A DNA stretch of 64,000 nucleotides from Bradyrhizobium sp. G127 (GCF_021502575.1 NZ_JAKFGN010000001.1:372001-436000); one strand, 5' to 3'; shown: positions 18,237-27,685, counted from the stretch's first letter. Notes: a model not told the origin generated them from the sequence alone. Program-made: numbers and translations.

Positions 18237-20512
18237 ACAAGCACATCAAGTTGAATTCATCATCGACCGACCTCAGCCGCCGCTCGTTCGTGGTCGGCGC
18301 ATCAGCCGCCGGTCTCGCCCTCGGCTTCGTCTCCGTTCCGGGTTCAGCCGCGCTCGCCGCGCCCGGCAGCTTCGATCCGAGCGTGTGGTATTCGATCGCG
18401 CCGGACGGTCTGGTCACGGTGACCTGCGGCAAAGCCGACATGGGCCAGCATGTGGCCTCGACCATGGCGCAGCTCGTGGCCGAAGAACTCGGCGCAAGCT
18501 GGAAGGACATGCGGGTGCAACTCGCCTCCAACGATCCCAAGTACAACGATCCGGTGCTGGGCGCGCAGATCACGGGTGGCTCGTGGAGCACCATGATGAA
18601 CTTCGAGACCATGAGCCGGGCCGGCGCCGCGGGCCGCATCGCGCTGACCGAAGCTGCCGCCGCCATGATGGGCGTGCCGGCCGGCGAATTGGTGGTGCGG
18701 GATTCCGCTATCTCGCATCCGAAGTCGAACAAGTCGCTGACCTTCGCGCAGATCGTGAAAAGCGGCAAGGCGACCAAAACCTTCACGCCGGATGACCTGA
18801 AAGCGCTCAAGCTGAAGACGCCGGATCAATATACGCTGGTCGGCCATTCAATCCCGCAGATCGACATTCCGTCCAAGACCAACGGCAGCGCGAAGTACGG
18901 TATCGATGCGTTTCTGCCCGGCATGGTCTACGGCAAGATCGTGATGCCGCCGGTGCGCTACGGCGCAACGGTGAAGGCGGTGGATGACAGCGCGGCGAAG
19001 AAAGTGCCGGGCTTTATCAAGGCGGTGACGATCGACGACAAGACCGGCACCACCACGGGCTGGGTGGTGGCGGTCGCCAATACCTTTGCCAACGCCAAGA
19101 AGGCGGCAGATGCACTGAAGATCACCTACGACAACGGACCGAACGCCAAGGTCTCCAGCGCCTCCCTGCTCGAAGAGGCCCGGAAGCTGCAGGCCGACAG
19201 CGCCTCCGGGCTGTTCTTCGTCAAGAACGGCGACACCGCGGACGCGCTCGGCAAGGCGGCGAAGGTGATGGAGGCGGAATACACCACCAACATCAACATC
19301 CATGCGCCGATGGAGCCGATGAACGCCACGGCTGAGCTGAAGGGCGACATCTGGCACCTGTATTCCGGCAACCAGTTCGCCACCCGCACCGGCGCTATCG
19401 CGGCCGGTGCGCTCGGCATCGATCCGAAGTTCATCGTTATGCATCAGGCGTGGCTGGGCGGCGGCTTCGGCCGGCGTCTCGACGGCGACATGATGGTGCC
19501 GGCGGTGCTGGCGGCGAAGGCCGTCGGCAAGCCGGTGAAGGTGATCTACTCGCGCGAGGACGACATGACGATGGACTTCTCGCGTCCGCTCACCTTCCAG
19601 AAGATCAAGGCCGGTCTTGACGACAGCGGCAAGCTGGTCGCGTTCAATCACGACGTGGTCAGCGCGTGGCCGACCAAGCGCTGGGGCATTCCGGCCTTCC
19701 TGTCGCCGGATGTCGAAAAGAAGGGCGCGCTCGATGCCTTCACGGTGAACGGCGCGGACTTCTTCTACACCGTGCCCAACCATAATGTCCGCGCGATCCT
19801 CAATGAACTCGCGCAGTCGGCGACGCCATCGGGCCAGCTGCGTTCGGTCGCGCCCGGCTGGACGTTCTGGGCGGTCGAAAGCATGCTCGACGAACTCGCG
19901 GTGACCGCCGGAAAAGACCCGGCGCAATTCCGCATCGACATGCTCGACGGCGCCGGTGCCAATGCCGGCGGCGCGCAGCGGCTGCGCAACACGCTGCTGG
20001 CGGCGATGGGCATGGCCGGTTACGGCACCAAGAAATTGCCCAAGGGCGAAGGCATGGGTGTCGCCTGCGTGTCGTCGCAGGAACGCGCCACCGCGAGCTG
20101 GACGGCCTGCGTCGCCCATGTCGCGGTGGACGACAGCGGCGAGGTCAAGGTGAAGAAGCTCACGGTGGCCACTGATGTCGGCACCCAGGTCAACCCGGAC
20201 GGCATCCGCGCCCAAGTCGAGGGCGCGGCGCTGTGGGGCATGTCGCTGGCGCTGTTTGAGAAGGCCACCATGAAGGATGGCGCGATCGAGCAGACCAACT
20301 TCGACAGCTACACCCCGATGCGGATGAGCCAGATCCCCGAGGTGGCGGTCAACGTCATCGCCAATGGCGAGCCGCCGACTGGCGTGGGTGAACCTGCGGT
20401 GACGGTGGTGGCGCCGGCGCTCGCCAACGCGATCTACAACGCGGTCGGCGCGCGGGTCCGTGCGCTGCCGATCACGGCGGACGCGGTGAAGGCCGGAATG
20501 CGGAAGTCCTGA
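18233..20512 (+). CDS. Molybdopterin-binding large subunit of an isoquinoline 1-oxidoreductase-type enzyme
   Basis: The 759-residue protein starts at the ATG that overlaps the upstream stop. It opens with a twin-arginine signal ([21 protein letters not shown]), so it is exported folded with its cofactor to the periplasm, probably carrying the iron-sulfur subunit along. Family motifs include the molybdopterin-contacting [27 protein letters not shown], and the C-terminal [27 protein letters not shown], which holds the catalytic Glu of xanthine dehydrogenase-like enzymes. IorB-type proteins hydroxylate N-heterocycles or oxidise aldehydes. The actual substrate cannot be inferred. No XdhC- or MocA-like maturation gene lies nearby. 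A terminator follows 28 bases after the stop. Confidence 0.92.
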   Translation: MNKHIKLNSSSTDLSRRSFVVGASAAGLALGFVSVPGSAALAAPGSFDPSVWYSIAPDGLVTVTCGKADMGQHVASTMAQLVAEELGASWKDMRVQLASNDPKYNDPVLGAQITGGSWSTMMNFETMSRAGAAGRIALTEAAAAMMGVPAGELVVRDSAISHPKSNKSLTFAQIVKSGKATKTFTPDDLKALKLKTPDQYTLVGHSIPQIDIPSKTNGSAKYGIDAFLPGMVYGKIVMPPVRYGATVKAVDDSAAKKVPGFIKAVTIDDKTGTTTGWVVAVANTFANAKKAADALKITYDNGPNAKVSSASLLEEARKLQADSASGLFFVKNGDTADALGKAAKVMEAEYTTNINIHAPMEPMNATAELKGDIWHLYSGNQFATRTGAIAAGALGIDPKFIVMHQAWLGGGFGRRLDGDMMVPAVLAAKAVGKPVKVIYSREDDMTMDFSRPLTFQKIKAGLDDSGKLVAFNHDVVSAWPTKRWGIPAFLSPDVEKKGALDAFTVNGADFFYTVPNHNVRAILNELAQSATPSGQLRSVAPGWTFWAVESMLDELAVTAGKDPAQFRIDMLDGAGANAGGAQRLRNTLLAAMGMAGYGTKKLPKGEGMGVACVSSQERATASWTACVAHVAVDDSGEVKVKKLTVATDVGTQVNPDGIRAQVEGAALWGMSLALFEKATMKDGAIEQTNFDSYTPMRMSQIPEVAVNVIANGEPPTGVGEPAVTVVAPALANAIYNAVGARVRALPITADAVKAGMRKS

Positions 20513-20540
20513 CCGCGGTCTGACGTATAGCTACGATGAC

Positions 20541-20575
20541 AACCGGAGGCATCCTGATCGATACCTCCGGTTTTT
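20541..20575 (+). terminator. Rho-independent terminator of the IorAB-type operon
   Basis: AACCGGAGG pairs with CCTCCGGTT around a 14-base loop and is followed by a run of T (TTTTTC). It lies 28 bases after the large-subunit stop. Confidence 0.88.
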
Positions 20576-20693
20576 CATGTCGAGGTTGCGGAGTTTCGTC
20601 TCTCGACAGTCGATATCCGGCGTCTGACGTCGCGCCAAACCTGTAATTCAAGCCAGCGCGGAGACTGCGGCGTGGATCTTTCGCGACGAGTTT

Positions 20694-20792
20694 GTGTTTA
20701 AGGCGACGCTGATCGGGCTCGGCTGCTTTACGATCGTGGTCGGGGCAGTGGCCTGCCTTCTGGCGCTGGTGAAACGGGTCGACCGCGGCTGA
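20694..20792 (+). CDS. Possible 32-residue single-span membrane protein
   Basis: A GTG at 20694 opens a short frame reading MFKATLIGLGCFTIVVGAV and then ACLLALVKRVDRG before a TGA. It is one hydrophobic helix followed by a basic tail, the topology of a small membrane protein. The frame is open upstream for about 20 more codons (ETAAWIFRDEFV...) without an ATG. The ribosome-binding site (GACGAG) is weak. Support is the membrane-like composition only; it could be chance. Confidence 0.3.
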   Translation: MFKATLIGLGCFTIVVGAVACLLALVKRVDRG

Positions 20793-20801
20793 AGCCGGCC
20801 G

Positions 20802-21656
20802 TCATTCCCTTTTCACCGGCACATCTCGCCGCGTCATGAAATCCACCACCCGGTCCGGCGTCAGCGCGCGGCCGATCGGACCGAGATGCGCAATGAATCC
20901 CACATAATACCGCGTTCGCGGGCGCGCGACGGTCGCGGCCCTGACGACGGTGCGCGCCACGGTCTCCGCGCTCAGCACGCCGAATCCCCGCGGATCGAGA
21001 AAGTTCGTCATGCGCGCCGCCAGCCGCTGCTTGAAATAGGCGTAAGGACTCTGCGGACCGGTCTCCGGAATCGTCGTCAGCAATGTGGCGCCGAATCGGG
21101 TCGCGATCGGGCCGGGCAGCACGTTCACCACGTCGATCCCAAACGGCTCGACCTCGGGACGTAGCGAGTCGGTCAAGGCCTCGATGGCAAATTTGGTGGC
21201 GTGATAGGCACCGCCGCCGATCGAACTGACCCGTCCCGCCACCGAACTGACATTCACAATCCGGCCGCGTCCGGCGCTGCGCATCGCCGGCAACGCCAGT
21301 TGCGCCAGGCGAAGCCCGCCGAACACATTGGTCTCGAACTGCCGCCGCAGCGCCCCGAGGGGAATTTCCTCGAGCGGGCCGTACTGGCCGTAGCCCGCGT
21401 TGTTCACCAGAATGCCGATGGCGCCGTGGTCGCGCTCGATGACATCGACCGCCGCGCGTCGCGCGTTCTCGTCGGTGACGTCGAGGGCAAGGATGCGGCA
21501 GCCCAGCGCCCGCAATTCCTCCAGGGCCGCCGGATCGCGCGCCGTCGCGAAAGTTTCATAACCCGCCGCGCGAAACTGTTTCGCCGCGGCAAAGCCGACG
21601 CCGCTGGAGCATCCGGTGATGAGAACGGGACCGTTGGTCGGTTTGTTCAGCGACAT
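20802..21656 (-). CDS. Short-chain dehydrogenase/reductase (SDR) family protein
   Basis: The 284-residue classical SDR has the NAD(P)-binding TGCSSGVGFAAAKQF (TGxxxGxG) at residues 14-28, the NNAGYGQYG motif, the active-site Ser in VNVSSVAGRVSS, and YHATKFAIEALTDSLRPEV with the catalytic Tyr and Lys (YxxxK). The sequence after the active site, GIDVVNVLPGPIATRFG, is typical of the group often annotated as SDR with unknown substrate. The mutual arrangement with neighbouring genes gives no pathway. It is transcribed away from the small secreted protein gene at 21863. Confidence 0.93.
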   Translation of the reverse strand: MSLNKPTNGPVLITGCSSGVGFAAAKQFRAAGYETFATARDPAALEELRALGCRILALDVTDENARRAAVDVIERDHGAIGILVNNAGYGQYGPLEEIPLGALRRQFETNVFGGLRLAQLALPAMRSAGRGRIVNVSSVAGRVSSIGGGAYHATKFAIEALTDSLRPEVEPFGIDVVNVLPGPIATRFGATLLTTIPETGPQSPYAYFKQRLAARMTNFLDPRGFGVLSAETVARTVVRAATVARPRTRYYVGFIAHLGPIGRALTPDRVVDFMTRRDVPVKRE

Positions 21657-21862
21657 GAATCACGCATTACGGGAAAACGGCGATATGGCCAGGTCGAGAC
21701 GAGGACGATAAAGTCCGCGGCGCGCGTTTCCCCGGACAGCGAGTGAGATCGCCGAAATACTTGCTTGGTTCGTTCCGGATTGCAAACTGCGCCGGCTGGG
21801 TTGTCCGATTCGTTACAATGACCGTCTTTCGCTGCCTGTTATCTTCAATCAAGGAGAATTCG

Positions 21863-22081
21863 ATGCTGCGCATTTGTCTTGCCGCCCTCACGCTGGCTGT
21901 CCCGACGCTCGCATCCGCGCAGCAATTTACCGCCGCGCAACGCGATGCCTGCAAGGGCGACTATGAGAAGTATTGCAGCAATGTCCTGCCGGGTGGCGGC
22001 CGTGTTATCGCGTGTCTGTCCAAGGAAAGTGCCAAACTGACCGAGGCCTGCAAGGCGGCGGTCAGCGCTGCGGCGAAGTGA
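21863..22081 (+). CDS. Small secreted cysteine-rich repeat protein
   Basis: The 72-residue protein has a signal peptide (MLRICLAALTLAVPTLASAQ) with cleavage after ASA. The mature part of about 52 residues contains DACKGDYEKYCSNVLPGGGRVIACLSKESAKLTEACKAAV. The spacing C-x7-C-x12-C-x12-C resembles one cysteine-rich GLG1/FGFR-type repeat (PF00839), which occurs in many Bradyrhizobium secreted proteins of unknown role. An AAGGAG ribosome-binding site precedes the ATG at 21863, so the longer in-frame reading is rejected. Confidence 0.8.
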   Translation: MLRICLAALTLAVPTLASAQQFTAAQRDACKGDYEKYCSNVLPGGGRVIACLSKESAKLTEACKAAVSAAAK

Positions 22082-22121
22082 TCGAAAAATCAACTGATCC
22101 AAGCCAGGCTACCCGCGCCAT

Positions 22122-22337
22122 CTACCGGCGTCTGGTTCGGGACGCCGGTTTACCGCTTTTCCTTGCGGCCTTTGCGCTTCGGCGCAGGGCGTCCTTGAGA
22201 TCTTTCGGTACACCGTGTTTCTTCAACAGGTCGGCGAAAGATTCGTCCGCCAGCTCCTGAAGGGTTGCCATACGGTCGCGGCCAAGCTGCACCAGCGCCC
22301 GCCAGGTCTCGTCGTCGAACTCGATGACCTTGCGCAT
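22122..22337 (-). CDS. Small basic protein of unknown function, possible DNA-binding
   Basis: This 71-residue protein begins MRKVIEFDDETWRALVQLGRDR and continues MATLQELADESFADLLKKHGVP before a highly basic tail (LRRSAKAARKSGKPASRTRRR). The start, a beta-like VIEFDDETW followed by two helices, resembles a ribbon-helix-helix arrangement, which would fit a small DNA-binding protein. I cannot name a family. An AGAGG element lies about ten bases before the ATG. It is convergent with the cysteine-rich protein gene, with 40 bases between the stops. Confidence 0.6.
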   Translation of the reverse strand: MRKVIEFDDETWRALVQLGRDRMATLQELADESFADLLKKHGVPKDLKDALRRSAKAARKSGKPASRTRRR

Positions 22338-22591
22338 CTCGGGACGCCTCTTGCATGACCGCTGGATTGGGCCCGCTCATCATACAAGCAGGTGTCACAG
22401 AAAGGGTTCCGGCACGCCGCACCGGCCGGGCAAGGTAGCGGAATGCCGCGATTGCGCCGGATCGTCCGGGCACTGCCGTTGCCGAATGTCTGCCTTGCGC
22501 GCGGTCTCACTCATTCGTTGCTTGACGTGTGGTGCGCCCCGGAGGAACGCTCGATCCGGACCCGCGCATGATCGCCGCAAGGGAGAGCACC

Positions 22592-22840
22592 ATGACCATG
22601 CGAAAATTTTTATTGATCGTCGCGGCAGCGGTCGCTGTCCCGGTTTTGGGCGCGGGCCCGGCGGTAGCGCAGCAGTATCCGTTTTGCCGCAAGGCGGAGG
22701 GGGGTCCGGGCGATTGCCGCTACTCCACACTGGAGCAATGCCAGCAGGCGGTGTCCGGCACGTCCGGCTATTGCCAGCCGAACTACTGGCTTCCGCAGAC
22801 CCCGCAGGTCAATCCGCATCGCCGCGCGCGCCGCTCCTGA
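22592..22840 (+). CDS. DUF3551 family secreted protein
   Basis: From the ATG at 22592 (ribosome-binding site AGGGAGAG) this is an 82-residue protein with a signal peptide (MTMRKFLLIVAAAVAVPVLGAGPAVAQ). The mature part reads YPFCRKAEGGPGDCRYSTLEQCQQAVSGTSGYCQPNYW. The four cysteines with the pattern FC...DC.Y.T.EQC......G.C..N.W mark the DUF3551 family, which is abundant in Bradyrhizobium and relatives and has no known role. A second family member lies at 32616. A weak terminator follows at 22926. Confidence 0.85.
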   Translation: MTMRKFLLIVAAAVAVPVLGAGPAVAQQYPFCRKAEGGPGDCRYSTLEQCQQAVSGTSGYCQPNYWLPQTPQVNPHRRARRS

Positions 22841-23147
22841 CCGGAGAACGACGGTCAGAGCCCGCCGGGAATGGACCGGCATCGCGAGCCACGCGCCGCG
22901 CGAACGGCCGTTTTTCGATTTTAACATTCAGCGATGAATCAGGCTGAATTTTTCCCTAACGCGCACTGGCTCCGCTTGCAGAGATAGTTGTGCGGCCGGG
23001 CTTTACGTGAAGCGCGAGCAGAATTTCGCCTGCAACCATCACTGGTTCTGGATGCAATCTTAACTGTGTCATTTTACGCAAACGCAATTCCCGCATGCGC
23101 TTATGGCAGCGGATAAGAACCCTGCGCGGTGAAGGAATAAGAAGACG
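22841..23147. other. Intergenic region before the diguanylate cyclase gene
   Basis: This 307-base stretch contains no gene that I can support. It holds the weak terminator at 22926-22953 and, towards its right end, the leader of the gene at 23148 with GAAGGAATAAGAAGACG as the translation signal. Confidence 0.5.
22926..22953 (+). terminator. Possible terminator after the DUF3551 gene
   Basis: ATTCAGC and GCTGAAT form a 7 bp stem with a 10-base loop, directly followed by TTTT. The stem is AT-rich and short, so strength is probably low. Confidence 0.5.
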
Positions 23148-25001
23148 ATGACCCCGGGGTCGATCAATCACATCGGAGCGACCCTTCGGCGTGTCAAACT
23201 TCAGGTCGCCAGACATGCGTCATGCGGCGGCGATCACAGCCTGCGCCGCAAGCTCCTGGTCGGCGCGGGAATTGCGTTCATCTGCACCTCGATTCTGGCT
23301 GTCGGCGTGATCGGCCGTTCTTTCGACGATTATCGCCGGGCGCGGCAGAATCTGCGCGGGCTGGAAAGCTATCGGATCATCCTCAGCGCGGCCAATCTTC
23401 TGTCCGCCGAACGCGGGCCGTCCAACAGCGTGCTCGGCGACGCCGGCGTGACGCACGGTGTGTTGCGCGAGCGGCTGAATGCATTCCGCGCCCGCAGCGA
23501 CGCCATTCTCGATCAGGTATCCGCGCCGTTCGGCGCAGGCGTACCCGCCGATCTGCTGAAGCCGGTGAGGGCGCAGCTTCTGGAAGCGCGTCGGCAGGTA
23601 GACGGCGTCGCAGCCACGCCGCTCGAACGCCGAGGCCTCGACGATGTGCAGTCGTCGATCGAGAGCATGTTCAAGGTCGTCGATACGTTCCAGTCCGTGG
23701 TCGCATGGAAGGCGGGGATGCTGACCGCGTCAAATCCTGCACTGGCGGAGCCGGTCATGACCGGCCGCATCTTCAGCGATCTGCGGGAGTTCGGCGGAAG
23801 GATCGGGTCGCAGATCGTCGCCCCGATCGCCATCAGCCAGCCGCTGCCGTTGAAGAATCTCATCGACAGCAACCGGACCCGCGGCCGCATTCTCGAACTG
23901 TGGAATCTGGTTGGAGATCATGCCGTCGCCAGCCGCGGCGATCCGCGCCTGGCGGTGCCGCTGGGCGATGCCGAGCGGATGTTTTTCGGCCAAGGCCTGG
24001 GCCTTATTGACACGTTGATCGCGGAAGGCCGGAAGTCGGGCAACTACACGATGACCGCCGATGAATTCACCGTCCGTTTTGTCGACACGCTGAAGCCGCT
24101 GGAACAGTTACGCGGCGCGTTTCTCGACGTCGCGATCGAGCGCCTCACCGAGATTCGCACCGGTGCGCTGGTGATCCTGACGGTCACGATCGCCATTACG
24201 ATGATTATCCTTGCGGTGCTGGTCGGTCTGGTTCTGGCGGCCCAGCGATTTGTATTCGGCCCGTTGCTGCGGGCGCGCGAGGCCGTGATCGCGCTGGCCG
24301 AGGATCGTCTCACCGTGTTTCGCCACGAGCGGCCTCACGCCATCGAGATGCGCCGCCTGTTCGATGCCATCGGCATCCTGCGCGACAGTCTGGCGGAGCG
24401 CGCGTCGCTGACGCGGCAGCTCAAGGTGCAGGCCGAGACCGACGGCCTGACCGGATTGATGAACCGCCGCGCGCTCGACATGATCGGCGAGAGTCATACC
24501 AGCAGTCAGGTGATGGCGGACGGCGTCTGCCTTATTCTCATGGACGTCGATCATTTCAAGTCCATCAACGACCGGCACGGTCATCTTGAAGGCGACCGGG
24601 TGTTGAAGGAAACCATTCAGTCGATACGTCCGATGCTCGGGGTGAACGACCTGTTCGCGCGTTTCGGCGGCGAGGAATTCGTCATCCTGATTCCGGGCCG
24701 CGACATCGGCGAGGCGCTGGCGCTGGCGGAGCGAATTCGCAGCAGGCTGCAAGAGAGCCGGATCGTGCTGTCCGATGGCGCGACGGTGAAAGTCACGGCG
24801 AGCTTCGGCGTCGCCAAAGGCAGCCTCGGACAGTTCGCGTGGCGGCGGCTGATCGAAGCCGCCGACGCCGCGCTTTACCGCGCCAAATCCGACGGCCGAA
24901 ACTGCGTGCGCCAGTCCCAGCCGGCGCCGTCGCTGGTGCCGGATCTGCCGGATGAGCCGGAATCCGGCAAATCGCCGAAAAAAACCATTGCCGCGCAGTA
25001 G
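23148..25001 (+). CDS. Membrane-bound diguanylate cyclase (GGDEF)
   Basis: The 617-residue protein has a transmembrane helix near residues 38-55 (LLVGAGIAFICTSILAVGVIG) and a periplasmic sensor region of about 280 residues containing LLSAERGPSNSVLGDAG, which resembles nitrate/nitrite-type or chemoreceptor helical sensors. A second transmembrane helix (ALVILTVTIAITMIILAVLVGLVLA) is followed by a HAMP-like linker and a C-terminal GGDEF domain with LMDVDHFKSINDRHGHLEGD and FARFGGEEFVILIP. The active-site GGEEF is intact, so cyclic di-GMP synthesis is expected. The inhibitory I-site RxxD is absent: the position reads GVND. No EAL domain. It appears to be a single-gene transcript. Confidence 0.93.
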   Translation: MTPGSINHIGATLRRVKLQVARHASCGGDHSLRRKLLVGAGIAFICTSILAVGVIGRSFDDYRRARQNLRGLESYRIILSAANLLSAERGPSNSVLGDAGVTHGVLRERLNAFRARSDAILDQVSAPFGAGVPADLLKPVRAQLLEARRQVDGVAATPLERRGLDDVQSSIESMFKVVDTFQSVVAWKAGMLTASNPALAEPVMTGRIFSDLREFGGRIGSQIVAPIAISQPLPLKNLIDSNRTRGRILELWNLVGDHAVASRGDPRLAVPLGDAERMFFGQGLGLIDTLIAEGRKSGNYTMTADEFTVRFVDTLKPLEQLRGAFLDVAIERLTEIRTGALVILTVTIAITMIILAVLVGLVLAAQRFVFGPLLRAREAVIALAEDRLTVFRHERPHAIEMRRLFDAIGILRDSLAERASLTRQLKVQAETDGLTGLMNRRALDMIGESHTSSQVMADGVCLILMDVDHFKSINDRHGHLEGDRVLKETIQSIRPMLGVNDLFARFGGEEFVILIPGRDIGEALALAERIRSRLQESRIVLSDGATVKVTASFGVAKGSLGQFAWRRLIEAADAALYRAKSDGRNCVRQSQPAPSLVPDLPDEPESGKSPKKTIAAQ

Positions 25002-25190
25002 AAGGCCCGCGCCGCGGCGGGCGCGCGGCAATTTCTGCCGCCGCCACCATTGATCTCTGCCGGATGAGGCGCGTGGCCGCGCCTTCGAAAAGATCGTCTC
25101 CGTTGTTCGCTCCACACGGCTGGCATAGACTTCGCCGTCAAGATTGGTTGCAGGGAGCCGGCGTCCGGCTCGAGAAACGAGTGAGGCGGC

Positions 25191-26246
25191 GTGCGCAGCA
25201 TTGAAGACCAGAGCTTGCTGATATTGGTCATCGCGGTATCGCTGGCGTTCGCCTGGATTCTCCAGCCGTTTTACGGAGCCATTTTATGGGGAATCATCGC
25301 TGCGATCATTTTCGCTCCGCTTTGCCGGTGGTTGGCGAAATCCATGCGATGGCCCGTGCTTGCCGCTCCGATCACGATCCTTGTCATTATCGCCATCGTC
25401 ATCCTGCCGCTGACGATGATTGCCGCTTCCCTCGGACGGGAAGCGTCGAATCTCTATGGCAAGGTTCAGTCGGGCGACGTTGATTTTATCAAGAACGCGC
25501 AAGAGGTTCTCGATGTCTTGCCAGCATGGGCAAAGGACTGGCTTGGCCGGTTCGGTCTGGCGGACCTGAGTTCGATGCGGGACGGGCTGACAGCGGGCCT
25601 CGTCAAAGGCAGCCAGTTCATCGCGACCCAAGCGCTCAACATCGGTTCGAGCACATTCGATTTCATCATCGGCCTCGGCGTGATGCTGTATCTGCTTTTC
25701 TTCCTGCTGCAGGATGGCGATGCACTGCTTGGGCGTATCCATGCGGCCGTTCCCTTGCGGGAGGACCAGGAGCGCGCGCTGTTTTCCAGATTTGCACTCG
25801 TCGTTCGTGCCACGGTGAGGGGCGGCATTCTGGTCGCCATCGCGCAGGGCGCGCTCGGCGGACTGGCGTTCTGGTTTCTCGGAATCCACGCGCCGCTGTT
25901 ATGGGCGGTGATCATGGCGTTCCTGTCGCTGCTGCCGGCAATCGGAGCCGGTCTGGTGTGGGTGCCGGTGGCGATCTATCTGCTGGCGACCGGCGCGATA
26001 TGGCAGGGCATCGTCCTGATCGCTTACGGCATCTTCGTCATCGGGCTGGTCGACAACGTGTTGCGGCCGTTCCTTGTCGGCAAGGACACCAAGCTGCCCG
26101 ACTATGTCGTGCTGATCTCCACGCTCGGCGGCATCGAAGTGTTCGGTCTGCATGGATTCGTCATTGGGCCGGTCATCGCCGCGATGTTCATGGTCACATG
26201 GGAAATCTTTTCCGCATCGCGGCTGGCCCGGCAGGAGATCACCTGA
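25191..26246 (+). CDS. AI-2E family (PerM-type) transporter
   Basis: The 351-residue polytopic membrane protein starts at GTG. Its N-terminal block has paired transmembrane helices (LLILVIAVSLAFAWILQPFYGAILWGIIAAIIFAPL and WPVLAAPITILVIIAIVILPLTMIAASL). A soluble stretch follows, and then the family-typical FIIGLGVMLYLLFFLLQDGDAL. Further helices surround FLSLLPAIGAGLVWVPVAIYLLATG and VDNVLRPFLVGKDTKLPDYVVLISTLGGI. The LPAIG and DNxLRPxLVG motifs are characteristic of the AI-2E/UPF0118 family. Substrates proposed for the family include autoinducer-2 and cations; none can be assigned here. Confidence 0.92.
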   Translation: MRSIEDQSLLILVIAVSLAFAWILQPFYGAILWGIIAAIIFAPLCRWLAKSMRWPVLAAPITILVIIAIVILPLTMIAASLGREASNLYGKVQSGDVDFIKNAQEVLDVLPAWAKDWLGRFGLADLSSMRDGLTAGLVKGSQFIATQALNIGSSTFDFIIGLGVMLYLLFFLLQDGDALLGRIHAAVPLREDQERALFSRFALVVRATVRGGILVAIAQGALGGLAFWFLGIHAPLLWAVIMAFLSLLPAIGAGLVWVPVAIYLLATGAIWQGIVLIAYGIFVIGLVDNVLRPFLVGKDTKLPDYVVLISTLGGIEVFGLHGFVIGPVIAAMFMVTWEIFSASRLARQEIT

Positions 26247-26395
26247 ACCTTCGAAGCATGGCACGCTCTCGAAAACCGACGTAAGTCGATCTATGTTACG
26301 GAATATGAAGGTAACAGCGGTGTCGCGAACACGATGAGATCGCCGTCTGGATCGCACGGTTTAGCGTACAAGGCCTGCGAAGGAAGATTCGGACC

Positions 26396-27112
26396 ATGTC
26401 GAGGACGAGTCGCCTTTTTGAACTGATCAACCTGCTGCGCGCACGCAGGACGCCCGTTACGGCCCTGCATCTGGCGCGTGAACTGGGCATCTCGCGGCGG
26501 AGCGTATACCGGGACATTGAAGCGTTGCGCTCGCTCGGAGCGCCTCTCGATGGGCAAGCGGGTATTGGCTATTGCTTGGGAGAAGGATTTTTTCTTCCGG
26601 AATTCGCATTTTCATCGGACGAACTGGACGCGTTGATACTTGGCCTGGGCTGGGTGCGGCAGCGGGCCGATCCTGCCCTGGCACAAGGCAGCGAACGCGC
26701 TTTGGCGAAAATACTTTCCGCGAGGAACAATGCTCCAGCGACGAGCGGTGAACCACCTGCTGTAACGGCGGCCTCGGTGTCTGAGCGCGTGGATCCTCCG
26801 CAGGTCGCACTATTGCGAGATGCCATACGTCGGCAACGTAAGGTCGCGATCGGCTACGAAGACGCGCAAGGCTCGTTGTCGGATCGCACCATCTGGCCGA
26901 TCGCTATCGTCTATTTCGACGATGTGCGTGTGTTGGCGGCCTGGTGCGAACACAGATCGGCCTTCCGCCACTTCCGCGTCGATCGCGTGCACGTGAGGAC
27001 GATTTTGGAAGAGCGCTACCCCGGGCGACGCCAATCGCTCATAGCGCGGTGGCGGCAGCAGGATCGCGACTGGCGCTCGATGCTGACAGTTTCTGACACA
27101 TCGACACGCTAA
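26396..27112 (+). CDS. YafY-type transcriptional regulator (HTH + WYL)
   Basis: The 238-residue regulator has an N-terminal winged helix-turn-helix (RLFELINLLRARRTPVTALHLARELGISRRSVYRDIEALRSLGAPLDGQAGIGYCL, residues 6-61) typical of DeoR-like YafY proteins. A C-terminal WYL-like sensor domain follows, in which the usual WYL reads LAAW near residue 182 and is followed by CEHRSAFRHFRVDRV. It probably controls the adjacent downstream gene at 27161, which begins 48 bases later. It is the first gene of a stretch with lower GC content than its neighbours, which suggests later acquisition. Confidence 0.88.
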   Translation: MSRTSRLFELINLLRARRTPVTALHLARELGISRRSVYRDIEALRSLGAPLDGQAGIGYCLGEGFFLPEFAFSSDELDALILGLGWVRQRADPALAQGSERALAKILSARNNAPATSGEPPAVTAASVSERVDPPQVALLRDAIRRQRKVAIGYEDAQGSLSDRTIWPIAIVYFDDVRVLAAWCEHRSAFRHFRVDRVHVRTILEERYPGRRQSLIARWRQQDRDWRSMLTVSDTSTR

Positions 27113-27160
27113 CAATTGACGGGCGCACGCAATCCCGGCGCCATGTCAAAGGAACGATAA

Positions 27161-27685
27161 ATGGCTTCCTCCAATTCACACCCCATCCCGGCACGCCGGC
27201 GTGAGAGCACAATGTTGCGTAACGCAACGATCTTAGCGAGTTTGGTGATTTTATCGATCTCGGTTTCCGTACAGGCGGCTCCGGATGCGGCGAAAGGAGG
27301 AGTATCCGTTATGACTAATCAAGAAGCCTGGAAGCTGTACGAGAAATATCTAAGCGCATGGAATACGACCTCGATGGAGGAACGCTTGAAAATCGCCACA
27401 GAGGTTTTGAGTGAGAACATTGAATATCAAACCGCTAGACATGACCTGTCCACCGCTCGATCGCTCGTCATGGAAGACATGGCCACGTTTCATAAGAATT
27501 TCCCGGGAGGGCATTTTGAAATCGGCGATGTCTCTTCGCACCACAATGTGGCTTTGTTGACTTGGGTTATCGTCCAGGCCGATGGCAAGGAGTTTGCTCG
27601 CGGAGGCGACCAGATCACAGTCGGTCGCAACGGACAGATCTCAAAAATCATTACCTTTGCGCCATCTGTAAAGGATCCGAATTAA
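27161..27685 (+). CDS. Secreted SnoaL/NTF2-like protein
   Basis: The 174-residue protein starts at an ATG with a strong AAAGGAAC ribosome-binding site. A second ATG at 27212 would remove a basic extension (ASSNSHPIPARRREST) before the hydrophobic signal segment NATILASLVILSISVSVQA. The mature part (AWKLYEKYLSAWNTTSMEERLKIATEVLSENIEYQT, then WVIVQADGKEFARGGDQITVGRNGQISKIITF) has the helix-then-sheet layout of the nuclear transport factor 2/SnoaL fold. Catalytic residues cannot be assigned. It lies directly after the WYL regulator on the same strand, so the two probably form one unit. Codon use is less GC-rich than in the flanking chromosome. Confidence 0.7.
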   Translation: MASSNSHPIPARRRESTMLRNATILASLVILSISVSVQAAPDAAKGGVSVMTNQEAWKLYEKYLSAWNTTSMEERLKIATEVLSENIEYQTARHDLSTARSLVMEDMATFHKNFPGGHFEIGDVSSHHNVALLTWVIVQADGKEFARGGDQITVGRNGQISKIITFAPSVKDPN

